Of a stretch of DNA of 25,213 nt, positions 20,488-25,213 are shown in pieces; position 1 is the stretch's first letter; the number at the start of each line of letters is the position of its first letter. The position numbers and the translations under genes are program-made. Source of the DNA: a virus; the IMG/VR virus record IMGVR_UViG_3300034152_000391, positions 1 through 25,213 of that record; one strand, written 5' to 3'. The notes under the pieces were generated by a model, which searched no databases, was not told the origin of the DNA, and worked only from the letters and a program-made list of their open reading frames with translations.

Positions 20488-22001
20488 TAAAACACCACCA
20501 ACTTTCTTAAATCAGTTCCCTCGTGTTCTTCTAACTTAGTTAAAGCCTGGGTACAGGCGTCCACTTGGTCATCATTTTTTGCAAGTGGAAATTTTGAGCA
20601 TTCATCAATAAAATCATACACCCAAGGACAACATTCGGGCAATGGCAGATAAACGTTACCGCTTTCAATCTGTGAGCTTATGGCACGAGCGCGAGCGACC
20701 TTGCCCCCCTCTGGGTTGACCGCGATTAGCCCCGATACCCTTCTTTTCATCGCAGAAATCACGGCACTTCCGTTGGCCTTATCCTCAATCCACTTATGGC
20801 GGATATTTGGATACTTACCGCAAAGATTTGTAATAGCATCACAGGTTTCCACAAAATCCATTTTGTCTTTTACCTGGTCTATCAGGTATTTGTCCGCACC
20901 ACGGCGGATCCATATCTGTATCGCTACAAAATCTGAGGTCTTAAAATCCTTAAACGCACAGTCTGCGCTCAAAACCGTTTCGTCAAAGTATCTAGGTATC
21001 TGGGGACATTCTTCTTCGGTCTTACCAGGTGGCTTATCATATCCTGGGGGCAAGTAAAATTTCCACCAGTGCCTTTTAAGTATTGTCCCACCTTCAGTAT
21101 ATGGTGACTGTTGATAGAGCGACGACCAATCACGAGAATCCGCTGCTTTTGCTCGTTGCAAAAACTTAACGCCGTATTTACTCCAAAGGGGTTCACCAGG
21201 TTTTCTCTTATCATTCTTGTTACGCGGTTCACCCTCAAGAAGTGCGGGTAAGTCTAGAATATGCCACTGGTCTGCATCAGGGTTTTTCTTTGCAAGATCA
21301 AGAAGGCGTCCGGCTAAATCATCCTCATGCCAGCGGTGCATAATTATGCAAATGCGTGCGTCACGAGTATTTTGGCGTGTTAAAAACGTAGATGTATACC
21401 ACTTCCAAACCGATTCCCTAATAAGTTCACTGTCTGCTTCCTCGCGGTTCTTAAAAGGGTCATCAATAATACCCATCGAGAAACCAAACCCGGTTAGACC
21501 TCCACCGACACCGACTGATTTCATCGAACCGTTGTAGTCAGCATGGGCCATCTCGAAATACTCCAGGGATTTTTTAGGCACGCGACCTTTAAATTCCATC
21601 CCCCTCCTTAATAAATAAGAATCAGGGAACACGCTTAAATATTTGCCGCCATCCATTATATTCTGTACGTCTACGCACATTGCACTTGCAAGCGCTGCTG
21701 CATATGATGCTAGTACGATATCTTCGTTTGGGTTTTTCCCAAGAGCATAGGCTGGAAGTCGCCTAGACACCAGCTCGCTTTTTCCATGCCTTGGAGGAAT
21801 GAAAATCATTAAACGTCTTATGCGACCTGAAACAAACGCATCTAAGTAGCCGCAAATAACCCGGTGGTGCCAATTTGTTTCGTAATCTGGTTTTGTATAT
21901 TCTGTGAACTTAAGAAGGCTGTTTTGTGCTAACAAGATGCCCTTCTTTTCTAAGATGGCAGCGCGTTCAATTTTAATGCTATCAAGTTCGGTTTGTTTCA
22001 T
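20487..22001 (-). CDS. terL: Terminase large subunit (TerL)
   Basis: A 504-residue packaging motor and nuclease. The ATPase half carries Walker A as IPPRHGKSE (about 68-76), Walker B as MGIIDDP (about 176-182) and coupling-motif-like IIMHRWHEDDLAGR (about 219-232). The nuclease half has D347 (VLSADCAFKD), E406-D407 (WIEDKANGS) and D477-D478 (AKNDDQVDA), a complete RNase H-like acidic triad. Length is usual. It cuts concatemers and pumps DNA through the portal encoded downstream. The ribosome binding site is weak (GTGAAG), and a 23-base gap follows the preceding small gene. Confidence 0.95.
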   Translation of the reverse strand: MKQTELDSIKIERAAILEKKGILLAQNSLLKFTEYTKPDYETNWHHRVICGYLDAFVSGRIRRLMIFIPPRHGKSELVSRRLPAYALGKNPNEDIVLASYAAALASAMCVDVQNIMDGGKYLSVFPDSYLLRRGMEFKGRVPKKSLEYFEMAHADYNGSMKSVGVGGGLTGFGFSMGIIDDPFKNREEADSELIRESVWKWYTSTFLTRQNTRDARICIIMHRWHEDDLAGRLLDLAKKNPDADQWHILDLPALLEGEPRNKNDKRKPGEPLWSKYGVKFLQRAKAADSRDWSSLYQQSPYTEGGTILKRHWWKFYLPPGYDKPPGKTEEECPQIPRYFDETVLSADCAFKDFKTSDFVAIQIWIRRGADKYLIDQVKDKMDFVETCDAITNLCGKYPNIRHKWIEDKANGSAVISAMKRRVSGLIAVNPEGGKVARARAISSQIESGNVYLPLPECCPWVYDFIDECSKFPLAKNDDQVDACTQALTKLEEHEGTDLRKLVVF

Positions 22002-22024
22002 TACTTCACGTTTTTACATGGTTG

Positions 22025-22276
22025 TCATTCTTTGTCTTGTCCTATTTGTTGCAAAATTGGCTGGGTTAAACTTTCTGCAAAAGTTGTAGCAGCACGTTTT
22101 TTCCAAAAGACACCAAGTTGCCAGCAACTTTTTCCTACAAGCATTCCAACTAACCAAGCATTGCCACCAGCTATTTTCATGTCGGGATCAGGGCAGATAA
22201 AAAGTTCGTTCTGCTTTGGAGCAAAAGCAGGATGCTTAATCTCAGTGAACGGGACGCGAAAGATTTTGTATTTCAT
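22025..22276 (-). CDS. Small uncharacterised protein between terminase subunits
   Basis: An 83-residue protein of unknown family. The N-terminal part (MKYKIFRVPFTEIKHPAFAP, then KQNELFICPDPDMKIAGGNA, WLVGMLVGK) is mixed, with Cys, Trp and Gly. The C-terminal part is helical (AATTFAESLTQPILQQIG). No signal peptide or catalytic motif is seen. It overlaps the upstream gene by an ATGA and has AAAGG as ribosome binding site. It may be a packaging accessory; no assignment is made. Confidence 0.6.
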   Translation of the reverse strand: MKYKIFRVPFTEIKHPAFAPKQNELFICPDPDMKIAGGNAWLVGMLVGKSCWQLGVFWKKRAATTFAESLTQPILQQIGQDKE

Positions 22277-22455
22277 TTTTTTGCCTTTAGCTTTCTTTCA
22301 AGCAGTAGCATTAGCTTTTTTCTCATTTTACATACATTGAATTTATTTTTCGCGTGCTCTTCCACGTAAATTTCCGTTGGTATATGTGTTATTCGGAGCA
22401 GGGTATAGGGTTTCCTTTCATGCAGCTCAATATACACATCAGTCGATTTCAACAT
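22273..22455 (-). CDS. Release-factor-domain-like microprotein
   Basis: A 60-residue basic protein. LLRITHIPTEIYVEEHAKNK (18-37), followed by a helix of MRKKLMLLLERKLKAKK, closely resembles the part of bacterial class I release factors that follows the GGQ loop: V-R-I-T-H-I-P-T-G-I, then an N-K-x-x-A helix and x-x-K-L. The GGQ motif itself is missing, and the first 17 residues are unrelated. It would not hydrolyse peptidyl-tRNA in the usual way but could bind ribosomes or tRNA ends. A GAGGA ribosome binding site lies inside the end of the small terminase gene, and the gene overlaps its neighbours by 17 and 4 bases. The resemblance is by eye only. Confidence 0.6.
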   Translation of the reverse strand: MLKSTDVYIELHERKPYTLLRITHIPTEIYVEEHAKNKFNVCKMRKKLMLLLERKLKAKK

Positions 22456-23335
22456 CTATGATGTCCTCGTCGCCAGACTCCAGGCGTTTTAACTCATCAA
22501 GTCTATTGTCAAGTTGTTCCGGTGAGAGTTCTTTCATGCGCTTTAAAATTTCGTTATCAACTGTATGAACGTGTGTTACCTCACCTTCAACTTTTAAGTG
22601 ATTGGTTTCACGCCACCTTGCTTGGGTTTTTAGGAAAAAGATACATGCTGTAACGTCACCAGCCATTGCTTTCTGTGCTAAAGATTGTGCAACTTTCTTA
22701 ATACCTATGCCCGATCCTCTTTCTATTGCACATCCGATCTCAGGATCTATTGACATCCTGTATTGAAATTGACGTCTTGTTAGCCCCATACAACCGGCAA
22801 TTTGTTCTGCGGTAAGGCCATAGCCACCAAGTCTTTCTAGTAATGTATAGTCTTTTTCAGTATAGGGGTTTACCTTCAGGGTCACGGGGCCTTTGTTAAA
22901 GCGTCTTTTATCGACTTTGCCGTAAAAAGGTTCCTCTATTTCTACAGTATGCGGTGTTTTCGCTAGATCGACGGTGACATTTTTCTTATCACCAGGTGTT
23001 TCTTCTAAAATTTTTTTTGCAATTTTTTTGGCGGTTTTTTCGGCTTTTTTTGGTAATTTTTCTTCAGGCTCTAAATTTTTTTTCTTCACGTTTTCGGAGC
23101 GGTTACTTTCAGAAAGCGTAGGAGTCCCATGTCTAGGGGTGTTTTGTGCGTGCTCCCCGCTCCTTGCCACCTGCTTCTTTTTTAATGCTTTCCTTGCAGC
23201 GTACCCCTTAGTTATATGTGCGCTGGGCTCAGGTGGCTTGGTTTTAGGCGCAGGGTGTTTAGGTGTTTCCTTTTTGCTCAAGGATACACGGGGGCGTGGG
23301 GGCTGTCTTATTTTATCGTTTTTGCGCGGATCCAT
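22439..23335 (-). CDS. Terminase small subunit (TerS)
   Basis: A 298-residue protein. Residues about 163-245 match small terminases: LTAEQIAGCMGLTRRQFQYR (helix-turn-helix, 174-193), then IDPEIGCAIERGSGIGIKKV, AQSLAQKAMAGDVTACIFFL and KTQARWRE. The G-D-x-x-A-x-x-F-x-L-K-x-x-x-x-W-R-E ending is characteristic. Residues 1-160 are an atypical extension rich in Lys, Pro and Glu (KKAEKTAKKIAKKILEE), largely disordered or charged helix and likely DNA-binding. The C-terminus is acidic (DEDIIDVEID). It recognises the packaging site. This is the first gene of the minus-strand block. No clear ribosome binding site precedes the ATG at 23335, so the exact start is uncertain. Confidence 0.82.
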   Translation of the reverse strand: MDPRKNDKIRQPPRPRVSLSKKETPKHPAPKTKPPEPSAHITKGYAARKALKKKQVARSGEHAQNTPRHGTPTLSESNRSENVKKKNLEPEEKLPKKAEKTAKKIAKKILEETPGDKKNVTVDLAKTPHTVEIEEPFYGKVDKRRFNKGPVTLKVNPYTEKDYTLLERLGGYGLTAEQIAGCMGLTRRQFQYRMSIDPEIGCAIERGSGIGIKKVAQSLAQKAMAGDVTACIFFLKTQARWRETNHLKVEGEVTHVHTVDNEILKRMKELSPEQLDNRLDELKRLESGDEDIIDVEID

Positions 23336-23473
23336 ATAAAAGCTTTATATATGTAATGATCTAAAAAGAAAATCCTTAATATAAATATATCAGTAAATAC
23401 AGCAACTTGACCACAAAAATCTGAGGTATGAAAAAATAGCAGCATATAAGCTATTAATATTACAAGTGTAATA

Positions 23474-23492
23474 AGTTTAGTTAAACTAAACT
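23474..23492. promoter_or_regulatory. Palindromic operator candidate
   Basis: AGTTTAGTT-A-AACTAAACT is a perfect 9+9 inverted repeat around a single central base. It lies in the divergent spacer and touches the -35 of the plus-strand promoter candidate, a position typical of a repressor operator for a dimeric helix-turn-helix protein. No regulator for it is evident in the window. Confidence 0.6.
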
Positions 23493-23520
23493 GAAAATAT
23501 TCCGTATAGACATATATAAG
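23491..23520 (+). promoter_or_regulatory. Plus-strand promoter candidate
   Basis: CTGAAA (23491-23496; 4 of 6 to TTGACA), an 18-base spacer and TATAAG (23515-23520; 5 of 6 to TATAAT), 36 bases before the first plus-strand gene. The match is moderate and the region is AT-rich, so chance is possible. The overlap with the palindrome strengthens it. Confidence 0.4.
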
Positions 23521-23555
23521 CATTAAGGCAACGCAACTTTTTAAGGAGATGTAAT

Positions 23556-23699
23556 ATGAGCCAAACATTAATAAATACAGTAAGAAGCAGTGTTAAAAAC
23601 GGTATGTCATTAGAAAGGGCAGTTATTAGGGCAACTTACGGCCTATCCTTAGAAGTAATGGAGCAACTTTATAATCATTTCTTAAGTAATAACAGTTAA
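23556..23699 (+). CDS. 47-residue small protein, first gene of the plus-strand block
   Basis: ATG at 23556 follows a strong AAGGAGAT ribosome binding site and the frame ends with TAA at 23697-23699. The protein starts MSQTLINTVRSSVKNGMSLE and continues RAVIRATYGLSLEVMEQLYN. It appears all-helical, with two helices separated by Gly-Leu-Ser, resembling a minimal helix-turn-helix or small regulatory protein, but I cannot assign it. The palindrome and promoter candidate lie just upstream. Short length makes it easy to miss in automatic annotation. Confidence 0.65.
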   Translation: MSQTLINTVRSSVKNGMSLERAVIRATYGLSLEVMEQLYNHFLSNNS

Positions 23700-23726
23700 T
23701 TAACACATTTAATAAGGGGTTTTATT

Positions 23727-24377
23727 ATGATGCATGCGACAAAAGAAAAACTATATTTAAAAGATTACCCAGAATTTGATGCTATTATCAAAGAATTTAT
23801 CGACGATCTATCGCCCAACTATTCCGAAGGTTATCTGATCAAAGAAACTGAAGCTATTGAATGTATTCGCCGTGATGGTTTCATTCCACATAGCCACAAT
23901 CATGGTGGCTATGACAAAGAATGGATCACAGACTTAATGTCTATATGGGGATCAGGCTGTGAGATTGGTAAATATACACAAGAGGTAGCCGACAATGAAG
24001 CTATCGAAGCAGCCGAAACATATATCAAATATGATGCAGAAAATAAAGATAAAAAGCTGTTAGCAACTATTCCCGAAGATAAAAGAAATTACCATGATTT
24101 GTACGAATTAGGGCATTCTGAATTAGCTGAAACTATGGACGAATACTGTAGCGACTGGTTACGTGATGACTCTATTTACTATGGTTACCGCGCCATGTAT
24201 GAAGGCCAACAAGGCTGTTGGCATACGCTAATGATATATGCGTCAGCTAACCGATCTCAATATTTTGGTGCACAACATGGCGACACACTAGGCGAATTCG
24301 AAATTAAATTTCGAAATGCCAATGAATTAAAGACCAAACTAAAAGAAATAAAAACAGATCTTGAAAGCTGTCTTTAG
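23727..24377 (+). CDS. Uncharacterised acidic protein
   Basis: A 216-residue protein with no family I recognise. It is acidic and rich in Tyr, Glu, Asp and His (GFIPHSHNHGGYDKEWITDL; DEYCSDWLRDDSIYYGYRAM), with mixed helix and strand and no signal peptide or membrane segment. A helical Lys/Glu tail ends the protein. The ribosome binding site AAGGGG is 7 bases before tandem ATG codons. Eight bases at that site (AAGGGGTT, 23714-23721) are exactly complementary to AACCCCTT just after its stop (24379-24386). It is probably an early, host-interaction or DNA-metabolism gene of the phage. Base use is more AT-rich than in the late block. Confidence 0.75.
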   Translation: MMHATKEKLYLKDYPEFDAIIKEFIDDLSPNYSEGYLIKETEAIECIRRDGFIPHSHNHGGYDKEWITDLMSIWGSGCEIGKYTQEVADNEAIEAAETYIKYDAENKDKKLLATIPEDKRNYHDLYELGHSELAETMDEYCSDWLRDDSIYYGYRAMYEGQQGCWHTLMIYASANRSQYFGAQHGDTLGEFEIKFRNANELKTKLKEIKTDLESCL

Positions 24378-24379
24378 TA

Positions 24380-24403
24380 ACCCCTTAGCTCAAGGACGAG
24401 CTG
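24380..24403 (+). promoter_or_regulatory. ACCCC-hairpin element with AAGGAC loop, copy 1
   Basis: ACCCC (24380-24384), one base, a 6-bp stem TAGCTC/GAGCTG (24386-24391 with 24398-24403) and the six-base loop AAGGAC. A-N-G-G-A in a hexaloop is the CsrA/RsmA recognition pattern. The AGGAGA ribosome binding site of the next gene lies about 19 bases further on and gives a second GGA. A following GTTTTT run could also make this a weak terminator. A second copy with compensated stem bases is at 25188-25211. Confidence 0.6.
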
Positions 24404-24425
24404 TTTTTAATAGGAGATAAAAACA

Positions 24426-24947
24426 ATGCTGAATGATAAACAAACTAAAAAATTAAAAACACTGATCAACAAATGTAACCGCTTCGGATCATATGATAGA
24501 TGTGTCCAGATAAAAGAAAATCTTGTTAATTATACCAATGGCTATCTTTTAATAAGGATAAAAACATCAGACACCAAGGATTATATTTTATATCTTAATA
24601 ACAAAAACGAGTTTATAGAAAATGAGCACTACAAAAAAACATACCCCGAAATTGATAGTGTTATCCCTGATATGGACAAATTGACTCCAATAGAAAATAA
24701 AAACTTTATAAACTCTATTAAATACATCAAACCAGTGACTAAACATAAAGCAATCTTTATAAATATTAATGGTGTCGTCACTGCGGGTATACAAGATTTA
24801 TCAGAAGATAGTCCATTATTTAACTTAGGATATATCAGAGACATTCTAACACTTATCGAAAATCCATTTTTTTATTTAACTGAAAATGGCGAAAGACTAG
24901 TTATTCAAGGAAAAGAAGCTTATGCAATTTTATGCGCCCTAAAATAG
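24426..24947 (+). CDS. Uncharacterised protein, possible clamp-like fold
   Basis: A 173-residue, Lys/Ile/Asn-rich protein of unknown family. It begins MLNDKQTKKLKTLINKCNRF and then alternates short strands (ENLVNYTNGYLLIRIKTSD; KAIFININGVVTAGIQ) and helices, ending FNLGYIRDILTLIENPFFYL and an EAYAILCALK strand. The layout of a helix followed by strand pairs, then tyrosine-rich helix and final strand, is faintly like a half sliding clamp, but this is only an impression. An AGGAGAT ribosome binding site lies before the ATG. It is coupled to an upstream hairpin element. Confidence 0.7.
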   Translation: MLNDKQTKKLKTLINKCNRFGSYDRCVQIKENLVNYTNGYLLIRIKTSDTKDYILYLNNKNEFIENEHYKKTYPEIDSVIPDMDKLTPIENKNFINSIKYIKPVTKHKAIFININGVVTAGIQDLSEDSPLFNLGYIRDILTLIENPFFYLTENGERLVIQGKEAYAILCALK

Positions 24948-24958
24948 GAGATAAAACA

Positions 24959-25177
24959 ATGAAGGATAAGTTTTTAACAGCTATAAAAAAAGCAGCTATA
25001 TCAAATAAATCAAAAATTTCGATTTTTCCGGTATTTTCGAAACCTGTTAATGGAAGTAATTACGGCAAGCCTAGAATATTTACAGATCCAGAAAAAGCTT
25101 ATATCTATTTTCAAACTATACAAGCTGAAGGTATCGAAATTAGAGTTGACGGTGTGCGAATCAATAATTGGATATAA
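24959..25177 (+). CDS. 72-residue uncharacterised protein
   Basis: The start is placed at ATG 24959 because AGGAGAT lies 6 bases upstream. An earlier in-frame ATG at 24932 would overlap the previous gene and lacks a ribosome binding site. The protein begins MKDKFLTAIKKAAISNKSKI and ends VDGVRINNWI. It is basic at the N-terminus and likely mixed alpha/beta, with a phrase PRIFTDPEKAYIYFQTI. No family is recognised. Its leader is nearly the same as that of the preceding gene (AGGAGATAAAA-CA-ATG), suggesting duplication of translation signals. Confidence 0.65.
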   Translation: MKDKFLTAIKKAAISNKSKISIFPVFSKPVNGSNYGKPRIFTDPEKAYIYFQTIQAEGIEIRVDGVRINNWI

Positions 25178-25187
25178 TTTATTTTTC

Positions 25188-25211
25188 ACCCCGAGGATTA
25201 AGGACGATCCT
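25188..25211 (+). promoter_or_regulatory. ACCCC-hairpin element with AAGGAC loop, copy 2
   Basis: ACCCC (25188-25192), one base, a 6-bp stem AGGATT/GATCCT (25194-25199 with 25206-25211, one G-U pair) and loop AAGGAC (25200-25205). Lead-in, spacing and loop are identical to the copy at 24380, while the stem differs at most positions yet still pairs. It lies after the 72-residue gene at the window edge, and the following gene is not visible. Confidence 0.6.
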
Positions 25212-25213
25212 AA

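Larger units (their letters stand above)
23336..23555. promoter_or_regulatory. Divergent intergenic control region
   Basis: A 220-base, very AT-rich spacer between the minus-strand late block and the plus-strand small genes, so it should hold promoters for both. It contains the 19-base palindrome at 23474 and the plus-strand promoter candidate at 23491-23520. On the minus strand TTGCTG (23405-23400) with TATTAA-like sequences about 18 bases on is a weak candidate promoter for the late genes. An open frame across it on the minus strand is judged spurious. Confidence 0.6.

Noticed and set aside
23308-23568. An 86-codon hydrophobic frame on the minus strand across the divergent spacer
   Set aside because: It overlaps the small terminase start out of frame, starts inside the plus-strand 47-residue gene opposite its ribosome binding site, and its Phe/Ile/Leu-rich content is what AT-rich spacer DNA gives by chance.
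24404-24412. Hairpin plus GTTTTT at 24386-24408 as a simple terminator only
   Set aside because: The T run is short, and the second copy of the same hairpin at the window edge has no T run after it, while the loop is invariant. A regulatory element fits better, though weak termination is not excluded.
1-25213. CRISPR arrays, tRNA or rRNA genes, insertion sequences, integrase or attachment sites
   Set aside because: No regularly spaced repeats, cloverleaf-like sequences, transposase motifs or recombinase motifs were seen by eye.

Overview
The window looks like the structural half of a contractile-tailed bacteriophage (myovirus) or prophage of a Gram-negative bacterium. Almost all of it (about 1-23335) is one tightly packed block of late genes on the minus strand, so it reads from right to left. 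Read that way, the order is small terminase, two small proteins, large terminase, a small protein, DUF1073-type portal, Mu gpF-like head protein (interrupted by an intein), DUF2213-type protease/scaffold, cement protein, major capsid protein (DUF2184), head-tail connectors and neck proteins, tail sheath (DUF3383), tail tube (DUF3277), tail assembly chaperone, tape measure, baseplate hub and plug proteins, gp138-like spike, gp25-like wedge, baseplate J, DUF2612-like protein, tail-fibre-like protein, and a signal-peptide-bearing repetitive protein that runs off the left edge. The baseplate gene order resembles the Pam3/KPP10-type simple myoviruses. Neighbouring genes commonly overlap by 1-17 bases (ATGA or TAATG junctions), as expected for a translationally coupled operon.

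The right end (about 23556-25177) is transcribed divergently on the plus strand. It is visibly more AT-rich and holds four small genes with strong ribosome binding sites that I cannot assign. A 220-base divergent spacer separates the two blocks and contains a 19-base near-perfect palindrome next to a plausible plus-strand promoter. Two hairpins with the same AAGGAC six-base loop, the same ACCCC lead-in and base-pair-compensated stems lie between and after these small genes.

The most striking feature is in the Mu gpF-like head protein. Its conserved C-R-C motif is interrupted by a 294-residue intein (17092-17973). Nested inside the intein DNA, on the opposite strand and in codon-aligned antisense register, is a 256-codon gene (17191-17961). 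It starts with TTG behind a ribosome binding site and encodes an N-terminal KGQIPWNK motif, a helix-turn-helix and a Vsr/PD-(D/E)XK-like nuclease. This is a good candidate for a homing endonuclease that shares nearly all of its DNA, on the other strand, with the intein it mobilises. The intein motif DFHGDG is the exact antisense of the nuclease motif AISVEI, which holds the likely catalytic glutamate.

Other items of note are a canonical -1 frameshift site (T TTT TTC) that extends the tail assembly chaperone into an otherwise start-less second frame, an internal start that should yield a separate scaffold protein, and a 60-residue protein resembling the last part of class I release factors between the terminase genes. 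No integrase, lysis gene, tRNA, CRISPR array or insertion sequence was seen, and no stretch over 300 bases lacks a gene.
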